Shown here: piece by piece, positions 47,285 to 55,080 of the stretch
How positions within the stretch are numbered: the first letter of the stretch is position 1
Layout of the letters: every line of letters begins with the position of its first letter
From: Rhodospirillales bacterium
GTDB taxonomy: Bacteria; Pseudomonadota; Alphaproteobacteria; SP197
Length of the DNA: 64,000 bases
Direction: 5' to 3'
Assembly: GCA_014323865.1 (NCBI GenBank)
Contig: JACONG010000014.1
Coordinates: 62,001-126,000, forward strand
Program-made: the position numbers and the translations under genes
Notes under the pieces: model-generated
What the model was told of the DNA's origin: nothing
Seen by the model: the letters and a program-made list of their open reading frames with translations, nothing else
Database searches by the model: none

Positions 47285-47647
47285 ATGGCAACGCTGGGTA
47301 CGATGATTTACACATGGTGGAAGGGCGAACCCGTCGGTGAGGACGAGTTCGGCAACCGCTACTACCAAGAGAAGGGCAGGGCCGAAGGCCGCTGGCGCCG
47401 CCGCTGGGTGGTCTATAAGGGCCGGCCGGAGGCGTCTAAGGTGCCGCCAGACTGGCATGCTTGGCTGCACCGCACGATCAATGAGCCGCCCAGTGCGAGC
47501 CCGCTGCTTGCCAAGGACTGGGAGAAGACCCATCTGCCCAACCTGACCGGCACCAAGGCCGCCTATCTGCCACAGGGTCACGTGCTGCGCGGCGGCAAGC
47601 GCGCAGCGGCGACCGGTGACTACGAGGCTTGGCAGCCCGAGGGCTGA
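47285..47647 (+). CDS. NDUFA12 family complex I accessory subunit
   Basis: Homologue of mitochondrial B17.2/NDUFA12, an accessory subunit on the peripheral arm of NADH:ubiquinone oxidoreductase, retained in alphaproteobacteria. The 120-residue protein begins MATLGTMIYTWWKGEPVGED, then EFGNRYYQEKGRAEGRWRRR WVVYKGRPEASKVPPDWHAW in one run, and ends with TGDYEAWQPEG. It is followed 13 bases later by mlaD, the usual neighbour. Confidence 0.9.
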   Translation: MATLGTMIYTWWKGEPVGEDEFGNRYYQEKGRAEGRWRRRWVVYKGRPEASKVPPDWHAWLHRTINEPPSASPLLAKDWEKTHLPNLTGTKAAYLPQGHVLRGGKRAAATGDYEAWQPEG

Positions 47648-47660
47648 CCGGAGCGCGACG

Positions 47661-48110
47661 ATGGGAGCAAAGACATTCGAAACCCTGGTCGGTGCGGCCG
47701 TTCTGCTGGTCGCGGTGATGTTCTTCTTCTTTGCCTACGAGAAGGCCGACGTCGCGAAGGTCTCGGGCTATCAGGTCAAGGCCGAGTTCAGTTCGGTCGG
47801 CGGCCTGAAGACCGGCGACGATGTCCGCATTGCCGGCATCAAGGTTGGCACCGTGGCGTCGATGGAGCTTGATCCGGACTGGTACATCGCCTTGGTCACC
47901 ATGTCGATAGATCCGGGAATTTTTCTTTCAGAAGACACGTTTGTATCGATTTCCTCAGAAAATTTCTTGGGTGGAAACTACGTCGCACTCCACCCGGGTG
48001 GCAGCACCGACATGGCGGCGGACGGCTACACCTTCACCCAGACCCAAGGTGCAGTGGACCTCATGGACATGATCTCGCGCGCACTCTTCGGCGGTGTCTC
48101 TGAGCAGTGA
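47661..48110 (+). CDS. mlaD: Outer-membrane lipid asymmetry protein MlaD
   Basis: MlaD forms a hexameric ring in the inner-membrane MlaFEDB complex and handles phospholipids moved to or from the outer membrane. The 149-residue protein has one N-terminal membrane helix (LVGAAVLLVAVMFFFFAYEK, residues 9-28) and a single MCE domain (VKAEFSSVGGLKTGDDVRIA, GIKVGTVASMELDPDWYIAL). The ending DLMDMISRALFG is typical. Other Mla genes are not in this window; a stand-alone mlaD next to NDUFA12 is the alphaproteobacterial norm. Confidence 0.9.
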   Translation: MGAKTFETLVGAAVLLVAVMFFFFAYEKADVAKVSGYQVKAEFSSVGGLKTGDDVRIAGIKVGTVASMELDPDWYIALVTMSIDPGIFLSEDTFVSISSENFLGGNYVALHPGGSTDMAADGYTFTQTQGAVDLMDMISRALFGGVSEQ

Positions 48111-48167
48111 TCGGAATCGCCCTTGTGCGGACTTGAGATCGCCGCAAAGGATCAGCACATAGGCGCC

Positions 48168-48389
48168 ATGAGTGACGAATTTACCTATCTGCCCGATGTC
48201 TGGCTCGGCCCCGACGGCGAGCCGGTGTCCTGCGTCGACAAGCTGAAGCTGCTCCAAGAGAACCTAGAGGAGTTGCGCGAGATGGCCCGGGAAGCGCTCG
48301 AGGACGCCGTGGTCATGGGATGTGATGAGGCTCAGACCCGCAAGGTCCTGAACGACCTTGTGGCGTCCCTGGAAAAGCCCTTCGCGTGA
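48168..48389 (+). CDS. Conserved small protein of unknown function
   Basis: I do not recognise a named family. ATG 48168 gives 73 residues: MSDEFTYLPDVWLGPDGEPV, then CVDKLKLLQENLEELREMAR, a strongly helical, charged stretch that may form a coiled coil, and EALEDAVVMGCDEAQTRKVL. There is no signal peptide or membrane segment, so it is probably cytosolic. It lies between mlaD and DUF2155 and overlaps the DUF2155 start by four bases (GTGA), so it is translated with that gene. Even codon use and tight packing argue that it is real. Confidence 0.7.
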   Translation: MSDEFTYLPDVWLGPDGEPVSCVDKLKLLQENLEELREMAREALEDAVVMGCDEAQTRKVLNDLVASLEKPFA

Positions 48390-48781
48390 AACCGGCGGGT
48401 ATCATTGCGGCCCTCTGGCTGATGCTCGCCGCACCTGCCGCAGCGCAGCAGACCTTCGAGCCCTATGCTTTCGCCGTTCTAGGCGGTATGGACAAGGTCA
48501 CCGGCCATATCTCGACCCTCGACCTGCCGGTCGGCGTGACCGGCGTCTTCGGCACGCTCGAGGTGACACCGCGCTCGTGCCAGAAGACACCGCCACACGA
48601 GGCACCCGAAAGCGCCTCCTTCCTGCAGATTCGCGACTACAGGACGGGCGAGAGCGAAACCGTGTTTTCCGGCTGGATGTTCGCCTCGACGCCGGGCGTC
48701 TCGACGCTCGAACATCCGGTCTACGATATCTGGGTGATCGACTGCACGAACTCGGCCTCGTCGCCGGGCAGCAGCGAGTAG
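48386..48781 (+). CDS. DUF2155 periplasmic protein
   Basis: A 131-residue precursor from GTG 48386 with a signal peptide (GIIAALWLMLAAPAAA, cleaved before QQTF). The DUF2155 core is AVLGGMDKVTGHISTLDLPV, TLEVTPRSCQKTPPHEAPES and FSGWMFASTPGVSTLEHPVY DIWVIDC read in one run. Two cysteines (in RSCQ and IDCT) could form a disulfide. The function is unknown, but the gene is fixed next to aat and accBC in alphaproteobacteria. Its last 61 bases overlap the 3' end of aat on the other strand. Confidence 0.85.
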   Translation: MKPAGIIAALWLMLAAPAAAQQTFEPYAFAVLGGMDKVTGHISTLDLPVGVTGVFGTLEVTPRSCQKTPPHEAPESASFLQIRDYRTGESETVFSGWMFASTPGVSTLEHPVYDIWVIDCTNSASSPGSSE

Positions 48782-49368
48782 AAGTCGGCATCTGCGCCGA
48801 GCGCTTCGGCCAGCCGTTCCTGATAGTCCTCACGCAGGATCTCGACGGCACCGAACTGCTTGAGGTGGTCGGTGATGAACTGGGCATCGAGCAGCCGGAA
48901 CTGCCCGGCGATCAGTCGCGCCACGAGATGGACCAGGGCGACCTTGCTGGCGTTGGTGGTGTGCGAAAACATGCTTTCTCCGAAGAACGCGCCCGCGAGC
49001 CTGACGCCGTAGAGCCCGCCGACCAGCTCGTTGCCGCGCCAGCATTCGACGCTGTGGGCGTGGCCTGCGCGGTGGAGGTTGGTGTAGGCGCGTTCGATGC
49101 CGGTGTTGATCCAGGTGTTGCGCCGGTCGCGTGCCGCTGCGGCGCAGGCGGCGATGACCTCGGGAAAAGCCCGGTCGACGGTGACTGTGAACGGGCGGCG
49201 CTTCAGCGTCTTGCGCAGGCTGCGCGGGACATGAAAGCCATCCAATGGGAAGATTCCCCTGTAGTCGGGGTCAACCCAGAAGACCTCGGACGCGTTGCGG
49301 TCGTCGGCCATGGGAAAGACCCCAACGGCATAGGCCTTGAGCAGCAGATCGGGTGTCAGTTCGATCAT
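48721..49368 (-). CDS. aat: Leucyl/phenylalanyl-tRNA-protein transferase
   Basis: Adds Leu or Phe to N-terminal Arg/Lys of proteins, marking them for ClpAP through the N-degron route. ATG 49368 gives MIELTPDLLLKAYAVGVFPM and 215 residues, the normal size. Conserved blocks are FWVDPDYRGIFPLDGFHVPR, NTWINTGIERAYTNLHRAGH, AHSVECWRGNELVGGLYGV and FFGESMFSHTTNASKVALVH. It is the last gene of aroQ-accB-accC-aat and overlaps the DUF2155 gene tail to tail. Confidence 0.94.
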   Translation of the reverse strand: MIELTPDLLLKAYAVGVFPMADDRNASEVFWVDPDYRGIFPLDGFHVPRSLRKTLKRRPFTVTVDRAFPEVIAACAAAARDRRNTWINTGIERAYTNLHRAGHAHSVECWRGNELVGGLYGVRLAGAFFGESMFSHTTNASKVALVHLVARLIAGQFRLLDAQFITDHLKQFGAVEILREDYQERLAEALGADADFYSLLPGDEAEFVQSITQIS

Positions 49369-49384
49369 CGACCGGATATGTGGT

Positions 49385-50728
49385 CTAGACGTCCGCCTCC
49401 AGCAAGCGCTCAAGCCACTTTACGTCGTAATCGCCGTTGGCGAAGTCCTGATTGGCGATCAGGGCCTGGTGAAGGGGGATGGTCGTCTCGATCCCGTCGA
49501 TGACAAATTCCTCGAGCGCCCGGCGCAACCGCATCATGCATTCGTTGCGGCTGCGGCCGTGCACGATCAGCTTGGCGATCAGACTGTCGTAGGTCGGTGG
49601 CACGGCGTAACCGGCGTAGAGCGCCGAATCGACGCGCACATTCATGCCGCCCGGTGCATGATAGGTGCCCACGTGGCCGGGCGAGGGCGCGAAGGTCTCG
49701 GGATGTTCGGCCGTCACGCGGCATTCGATGGCGTGGCCTGAGAACGAGACGTCGTCCTGGCCGAATGACAGCGGCGCGCCCGAGGCCAGGCGGATCTGCT
49801 CGCGCACGAGATCAATGCCCGTGGTCATTTCCGTGACCGGGTGCTCGACCTGCAGCCGGGTGTTCATTTCGATGAAGTAGAACGCGCCATTCTCGTATAG
49901 GAACTCGACCGTGCCGACGTTGCTATAGCCCAGCTTGCGCATGGCGTCGGCCGCGCGGCCGCCGATCTGGGCGCGTTGTTCGGCATTGAGTGCGGGACTG
50001 GGCGCTTCCTCGACGACCTTCTGGTGGCGGCGCTGAACGGAGCAGTCGCGTTCGCCCAAGTGAACGACATTGCCGTGGTGGTCGCCCGCGACCTGGATTT
50101 CGATATGGCGCGGCCTCTGCAGGAACCTCTCGACGTAGAGTGAACCGTCGCCGAAGCCGGCTTCGGCCTCGCGCTGGGTACGGGTGAACGCGCTATGCAG
50201 TTCGGTCTCGTCGTGAACCAGCGTGATGCCGCGCCCGCCGCCGCCTGCCGCCGCCTTGAGCAGAACGGGGTAGCCGATCTCGCCGGCGATCGCGGCGGCC
50301 TCTTCCGTATCGGCCACCGCACCGTTCGAGCCCGGCACGATCGACAGACCGAGTTCCACAGCCTTGTCGCGTGCGGCGAGCTTGTCGCCCATCAGGCTGA
50401 TGTGCTCGCTCTTCGGCCCGATAAAGGTGATGCCATGCCCTTCGACGATCTCGGCGAAGCGCGCGTTCTCGCTCAGGAAGCCGTAGCCCGGATGGATCGC
50501 GTCGGCGCCGGTAATCTCGGCTGCCGAGACGATCGCCGGGATGTTGAGGTAGCTCTGCGGCGCAGGTGCGGGCCCGATGCAGACGCTTTCGTCGGCAAGG
50601 CGCACGTGCATGGCGCCGGCGTCGACCTCGGAATGGACGGCGACCGTGCTGATTCCCATCTCACGGCAGGCACGGTGGATGCGAAGCGCGATTTCGCCAC
50701 GGTTGGCGATGAGCACCTTGTCGAACAT
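49385..50728 (-). CDS. accC: Acetyl-CoA carboxylase, biotin carboxylase subunit
   Basis: Carboxylates biotin on AccB with ATP and bicarbonate, the first half-reaction of malonyl-CoA synthesis. The 447-residue protein shows the ATP-grasp features LIANRGEIALRIHRACREMG, VLLKAAAGGGGRGITLVHDE, HIEIQVAGDHHGNVVHLGER, ERDCSVQRRHQKVVEEAPSP and EMNTRLQVEHPVTEMTTGID. It follows accB by 10 bases and lies 16 bases before aat, in one transcript. Confidence 0.97.
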   Translation of the reverse strand: MFDKVLIANRGEIALRIHRACREMGISTVAVHSEVDAGAMHVRLADESVCIGPAPAPQSYLNIPAIVSAAEITGADAIHPGYGFLSENARFAEIVEGHGITFIGPKSEHISLMGDKLAARDKAVELGLSIVPGSNGAVADTEEAAAIAGEIGYPVLLKAAAGGGGRGITLVHDETELHSAFTRTQREAEAGFGDGSLYVERFLQRPRHIEIQVAGDHHGNVVHLGERDCSVQRRHQKVVEEAPSPALNAEQRAQIGGRAADAMRKLGYSNVGTVEFLYENGAFYFIEMNTRLQVEHPVTEMTTGIDLVREQIRLASGAPLSFGQDDVSFSGHAIECRVTAEHPETFAPSPGHVGTYHAPGGMNVRVDSALYAGYAVPPTYDSLIAKLIVHGRSRNECMMRLRRALEEFVIDGIETTIPLHQALIANQDFANGDYDVKWLERLLEADV

Positions 50729-50738
50729 CGGCGTTCTG

Positions 50739-51194
50739 TCAGTCGATCACCATGAGGACCTGGCCGAACTCGACGGGGCCGCCGTTTTCGACGAGCACAC
50801 GGGCGACCGTGCCGCTGTGGGGTGCGCGGATCGGGTTCATGACCTTCATGGCCTCAATGATGAGCAGCGTGTCGCTTTCGTTCACCCGGTCGCCCGCCTT
50901 GACGAAGGGTGCGGCGCCAGGTTCGGGCGAGAGATAGGCCGTGCCGACCATGGGCGAACTGACCGCCCTAGGATGACCGCTGTCGACATCGGCGGCGGAG
51001 GTTTTCTCCGCGGCTGGGGCCGGCAGTGGCGCGGCTGCGGCCGCCGGCATCGGCACCATGGCAACGCCGCCACGTGCGACGCGCAGCTTGCGGCCCTTGT
51101 CCTCCAGCTCGATCTCGGTCAGGCGGGTCTCGTCCAGGAGGCCCGCGAGCTCGCGGATCGCGTCTGAATCGACGTGGAACTTCCCATCATTCAT
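50739..51194 (-). CDS. accB: Biotin carboxyl carrier protein of acetyl-CoA carboxylase
   Basis: Carries the biotin that moves carboxyl groups between AccC and AccAD. The 151-residue protein has an N-terminal helix region (IRELAGLLDETRLTEIELED), an Ala/Pro-rich linker (PMPAAAAAPLPAPAAE) and a biotinyl domain with the modified Lys in LLIIEAMKVMNPIRAPHSGT. The ATG overlaps the aroQ stop by one base (TGATG). Confidence 0.96.
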   Translation of the reverse strand: MNDGKFHVDSDAIRELAGLLDETRLTEIELEDKGRKLRVARGGVAMVPMPAAAAAPLPAPAAEKTSAADVDSGHPRAVSSPMVGTAYLSPEPGAAPFVKAGDRVNESDTLLIIEAMKVMNPIRAPHSGTVARVLVENGGPVEFGQVLMVID

Positions 51195-51640
51195 CAGGAC
51201 GAATGCTCCAGAAGGTTGGATACGGCGTCGAGCGCCAGAACGTAGCCGTGGCTGCCGAAGCCACAGATCGAGCCCACGGAGGCCTTGGCGACATAGGAAT
51301 GGTGGCGAAAGCGTTCCCGGCGGTGAATGTTTGAGAGATGGACCTCAATGACGGGGCCCTCGAAGGCGTTGAGCGAATCGAGCAGGGCGACCGAGGTGTG
51401 GGTCAGCCCGCCTGCGTTCACGATCACGGCCTGGGCTGCCTTGCGCGCCTCATGGACCGCGTCGATCAGATCGCCTTCGTGGTTGCTCTGGCGGAAATCG
51501 ACGGTAAGTTTGTAGCTTGCGGCATGATCGCGCACCTTGGCTTCAATATCGGCCAAGGTCTCGTAGCCATAGATCTCCGATTCCCGCTCGCCAAGCAGGT
51601 TCAGATTCGGACCGTTGAGGATGAAAACTGTGGCGACCAT
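51194..51640 (-). CDS. aroQ: Type II 3-dehydroquinate dehydratase
   Basis: Dehydrates 3-dehydroquinate in the shikimate pathway. ATG 51640 gives MVATVFILNGPNLNLLGERE and 148 residues, the usual length. Other conserved parts are VDFRQSNHEGDLIDAVHEAR, VIVNAGGLTHTSVALLDSLN and EVHLSNIHRRERFRHHSYVA, which hold the catalytic Arg/Tyr/His region. It leads the accB-accC-aat run, a common alphaproteobacterial arrangement. Confidence 0.95.
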   Translation of the reverse strand: MVATVFILNGPNLNLLGERESEIYGYETLADIEAKVRDHAASYKLTVDFRQSNHEGDLIDAVHEARKAAQAVIVNAGGLTHTSVALLDSLNAFEGPVIEVHLSNIHRRERFRHHSYVAKASVGSICGFGSHGYVLALDAVSNLLEHSS

Positions 51641-51723
51641 GAGCGTGTCCCCGAACAACGGATGTCAGCCACCCGTTGAAAACAGCGGTTATATCATGCG
51701 GCCCTGCGCTGGCAACGCAGCGA

Positions 51724-53121
51724 TCAGTTGGTGGTTTCGGCAGCGTTGATGATATCCGACGCGATAAACCAGTCCGGCGTACCGTAGTCTAGGCCTTGGA
51801 TCGCGCGAGAGGCAAAATCGTTGGCCTGCGAGAGGTTGCCGCGCAGGTAGTACATCTGGGCGCGATAGAGGTTCGATTCGGGCATCCGGTCGAGCCGGGC
51901 ATAGGCGTCGCCCAGGAGATACCATGTCGGCGGATAGTCGTTCTCGAGGCGCCGGGCGGTGTTGAGATACTCGGTCGCTTCCTCCCAGCCGGTCGGCTCG
52001 TCGAGCTGGAGCAGGGCGCGGGCGAGGCCGATGAGAAGCAGCGGCTCGTCGGGCGCCAGGTCGATCGAGCGCCGGTAGGACGGAATTGATTCGGCGATGC
52101 TGCCGGTCTCGTAGAGCATCTGGCCGCGCAACTCGTGGAACCACGGATTGTCGGGCTCCTCGGCGATCAGGCCGTCGATCAGCATGAGCGCATCGTCCAT
52201 CAGCCGCTCGCGGTAGTGCGCGATCGACCAAGCGTAGCGCGAGTAGAGGCTCTCGTCGCGGTTGGGATACTGCAGGTAGGTCGTCCTCGGCAGCGCCAGA
52301 AAGCCGTAGAGCTTGGCGACCATGCGGCGTTGCCGGTCGACCAGATCGGGATCCGACGGCGTTCCGGAATAGGCCGAGGTCTCGATGAACGCGTTCATGG
52401 TTTCGACGCGCTCGGAACTCAGCGGATGGGTCAGGAAGTAGGGTATCTCGGAGTTCGACGAGATGAAGAGCTCATATTCGGCGAGCGTGGCCATGAAGTC
52501 GCGCAGTCCTTCGGCCGACTGGCCCGTCGCCTCAAGATACTTCATGCCGGCCTGGTCGGCCGCGGACTCCTGGATGCGCGAATAGCCCAGAAAGCTGCGC
52601 TGCGCGGCGCCTGCGCCGACCGCCATGACTGCCGCACCGGCCTCGCCACCGCCGGCAAGACCGACTGCGAGGCCCAGGATGGTCGAGAGCAGGACCATGG
52701 CAGAAGCGTTTTCATAGGCGCCGCCGACGCGCGCCAGATGGCCTGCCGCCAGATGGCCGGTTTCATGCGCGATCACCCCAATCAGCAGGTTGGGGTCCTC
52801 GCTTTCCATCATCAGGCCGCTGTAGAGGAACATGTGCCGGCCGTTGGCGACGAAGGCGTTGAGAACGTTTTCATCGACCAGATGAATCTTGATCGAGTTG
52901 GGATCGAGCCCGGCCGCCTCGAACAGCGGCGCGGCATAAAGCCGCATCGTCCCCTCGATCTCCGCATCGCGGAACAATGACAGCGACTGCGCCTGACTGA
53001 CCTGAATCGGCGTCGCACTGAGCGCCAACAGCAGCGCAAGCGCCAACACGGCGGCCTTGCGCGCGGCGCGGCGCACACGGCTTCCAACCAGATGGATGAG
53101 GTTGCGGACTTCTGGCTTCAT
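51724..53121 (-). CDS. M48 metalloprotease with TPR repeats (BepA-like)
   Basis: BepA-type proteins are periplasmic zinc proteases and chaperones that check outer-membrane protein assembly, including LptD. The 465-residue precursor has a signal peptide (AAVLALALLLALSATPIQVS). The protease domain starts SLSLFRDAEIEGTMRLYAAP, with HExxH in IGVIAHETGHLAAGHLARVG near residue 135 and the third ligand in RIQESAADQAGMKYLEAT. TPR-like repeats fill residues 300-450 (EEPDNPWFHELRGQMLYETG). It is preceded by a 5' fragment of a paralogue. Confidence 0.88.
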   Translation of the reverse strand: MKPEVRNLIHLVGSRVRRAARKAAVLALALLLALSATPIQVSQAQSLSLFRDAEIEGTMRLYAAPLFEAAGLDPNSIKIHLVDENVLNAFVANGRHMFLYSGLMMESEDPNLLIGVIAHETGHLAAGHLARVGGAYENASAMVLLSTILGLAVGLAGGGEAGAAVMAVGAGAAQRSFLGYSRIQESAADQAGMKYLEATGQSAEGLRDFMATLAEYELFISSNSEIPYFLTHPLSSERVETMNAFIETSAYSGTPSDPDLVDRQRRMVAKLYGFLALPRTTYLQYPNRDESLYSRYAWSIAHYRERLMDDALMLIDGLIAEEPDNPWFHELRGQMLYETGSIAESIPSYRRSIDLAPDEPLLLIGLARALLQLDEPTGWEEATEYLNTARRLENDYPPTWYLLGDAYARLDRMPESNLYRAQMYYLRGNLSQANDFASRAIQGLDYGTPDWFIASDIINAAETTN

Positions 53122-53139
53122 CGAATTCAGATTCTACAG

Positions 53140-53444
53140 GCCAAGCCTATCTCGAACGATGCGGCAGGTATGGAGCGAAAATATGGCGCTGGCCGTCGGC
53201 ATACTCTCGCAGTCTCGTATCCTGTTCATGCATGGAATGAAACGTACCCTGCCGCCTCGAACAGTGGCGTGGCGCAGAAGCGAATGGTATCGTCGGTTTT
53301 GGCGTCGCGGAACAGCGACGGGTACTCGTCGGACTGGGCCTTGGCAAGTGGAGGCCATGAGCCGCCGACCCCGAGCATGAGGCACAGGATTACCGGAAGA
53401 CCGATGCGAAGCGTCTTCAGACAGCATGGCGTGATCGGGTGCAT
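53140..53444 (-). pseudogene. 5' fragment of a second M48 protease gene
   Basis: The minus strand from 53444 encodes a signal-peptide-like start (TLRIGLPVILCLMLGVGGSW) and then SLFRDAKTDDTIRFCATPLF followed by EAAG. This is clearly related to SLFRDAEIEGTMRLYAAPLF in the intact neighbour. A frame change follows, then TRLREYADGQRHIFAPYLP, matching the next part (VLNAFVANGRHMF). After that the gene is cut off, about 20-30 bases before the intact copy. It is the relic of a tandem duplication. Confidence 0.65.
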
Positions 53445-55068
53445 GGCGCGTCATTGTGCGGCAGCGGTTGTGACACTCGCAACGGTTGCAGCCTGCGACA
53501 CGGTTGACGACGTGTTCGACAACAACAGCACGCCCCGGGGCGTGCCGATCGCCGAGGGGTTCTTCGGCGGCGTTGCTGGTGACGACCCGCGCTCTGTTCT
53601 GGTCGCCCGCGAGGTTCTGGCGCGTGGCGGGACGGCCGCCGATGCGGTGGTTGCCTACTACTTCATGGCCGCGGTGAGCTACCCCTCAACCTCATCGCTT
53701 GGTGCGGGCGGCGTCTGCATGAGCTACGAGGTGTTCGATGAGGGGCGCGCCGGTCAGTTGCGCTTCATCGATTTCCGCGTCGCGCCAATCGACGATGTCG
53801 ATCCTTCGGTGATCCGTCCGACCGCCGTTCCCGGCGCCGTGCGCGGACTGTTTCTCTTACATGCCGATGGTGGCGTTACGCCGTGGCAGGACCTCGTCGC
53901 GCCGGCCGAGCGAGCCGCCCGCTTCGGCGTGCCGGTCTCGCGCGCCCTGGCACGGGACCTGGCTATGGTCGGCGATGTGCTGCTTGCCGATCCGGAAGCC
54001 CGGAGGGTCTTTTCCGGTTCCGGAGGTGGGGTGCTGCGCGAGGGCGAGACGATCGTGCAGCTCGACCTTTCGGCCATGCTGTCGAACATCCGGACCCGGG
54101 GCGCGGGAGATTTCTACGTTGGCTTCGCCGCCCGCCAGTTCAGCGAGGCCGTGCAGTCGATCGGGATGCCGCTGACGCTGGAGGACATGCGCGATTATTC
54201 GCCTCTGGAACGCGAGAGTTACACGACCGAGATCGATCAGGCCCTCTTGGGTGCTGCGATTACCGTGCATGTTCCCGGTGACGGTTTCGATTCAGGAAGC
54301 TCGACGCTGGCCGCTTATGAAATGCTGAGCAGCGGCGATGCGCTTGATCGTGCGCTCGCCAACGGGTCCGCCGACCATCTGATCGCTGAGGTTTCACTGC
54401 GCACCGCGGTGGCGCGAGCGATGCGGCCCGGCGCGTCGCCCGACCCGGTGTTCAATGAAGAGTTGATGAGCAACTACAACGCCAACAGCACCACGCCGAT
54501 CGCGGTGCTGCCTGCGCCCCCGGCGGTGCTGACCGAAAGCCCCGCCGCTTCGAGCGTCGCGGCGGTCGACAGCTTCGGCAACGCCGCCACCTGCGTCTTT
54601 TCCATGAACAATCTGTTTGGCAACGGGCGCGTCGCCCCGGGCACGGGTATCCTTCTGGCCGCTGAACCCGGCGGCAACCGCGGCGACGGACTCTCGCTGC
54701 TGCCCGTCATCAGCGTGAATGAAAACGTGCACGAGGTGATCTTCGCCGGGTCCGTCTCGGGCGGTGTGGTGTCGGGGCCTGTCATGGCAACGGTGCTGGT
54801 ACAGCTGATGGAAGCTGACACGACAGTGGGCGATGCCGTCGCCCGGCCGCGTGTCTTCCATCCCGGCCTGCCGGACCTCGTGGTGGTCGAGTCGACGGTC
54901 GGTGACGCAGCGCTCAACGAGCTCGTCTCGCGCGGACACGAGGTGCAGGTCATGCCTGAACTGGGCCGGGTGAATGCTATCTATTGCCCCGAAGGCCTGC
55001 GCAACGGATCGGAAAGCTGTGCCGTCACGACCGATCCGCGGGCCTTCGGACTTGCCGCTGGCGGCTAG
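53404..55068 (+). CDS. Gamma-glutamyltransferase-like lipoprotein, atypical active site
   Basis: ATG 53404 (behind GGAAGA) or ATG 53443 leads to a lipoprotein signal, ARHCAAAVVTLATVAAC, with lipobox VAAC. The rest is GGT-like: AREVLARGGTAADAVVAYYF, STSSLGAGGVCMSYEVFDEG, PTAVPGAVRGLFLLHADGG, VAAVDSFGNAATCVFSMNNL and FGNGRVAPGTGILLAAEPGG. Where GGT enzymes have the catalytic Thr of TTHxxVVD, this protein has Ala382-Ser383-Ser384. The glycine loop GSPGGSRI is replaced by GSVSGGVVSG. About 554 residues. It may use Ser instead of Thr, process itself differently, or be inactive. It is divergent from the M48 fragment, with overlapping 5' ends. Confidence 0.75.
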   Translation: MRSVFRQHGVIGCMARHCAAAVVTLATVAACDTVDDVFDNNSTPRGVPIAEGFFGGVAGDDPRSVLVAREVLARGGTAADAVVAYYFMAAVSYPSTSSLGAGGVCMSYEVFDEGRAGQLRFIDFRVAPIDDVDPSVIRPTAVPGAVRGLFLLHADGGVTPWQDLVAPAERAARFGVPVSRALARDLAMVGDVLLADPEARRVFSGSGGGVLREGETIVQLDLSAMLSNIRTRGAGDFYVGFAARQFSEAVQSIGMPLTLEDMRDYSPLERESYTTEIDQALLGAAITVHVPGDGFDSGSSTLAAYEMLSSGDALDRALANGSADHLIAEVSLRTAVARAMRPGASPDPVFNEELMSNYNANSTTPIAVLPAPPAVLTESPAASSVAAVDSFGNAATCVFSMNNLFGNGRVAPGTGILLAAEPGGNRGDGLSLLPVISVNENVHEVIFAGSVSGGVVSGPVMATVLVQLMEADTTVGDAVARPRVFHPGLPDLVVVESTVGDAALNELVSRGHEVQVMPELGRVNAIYCPEGLRNGSESCAVTTDPRAFGLAAGG

Positions 55069-55080
55069 GGCATCACGCCG

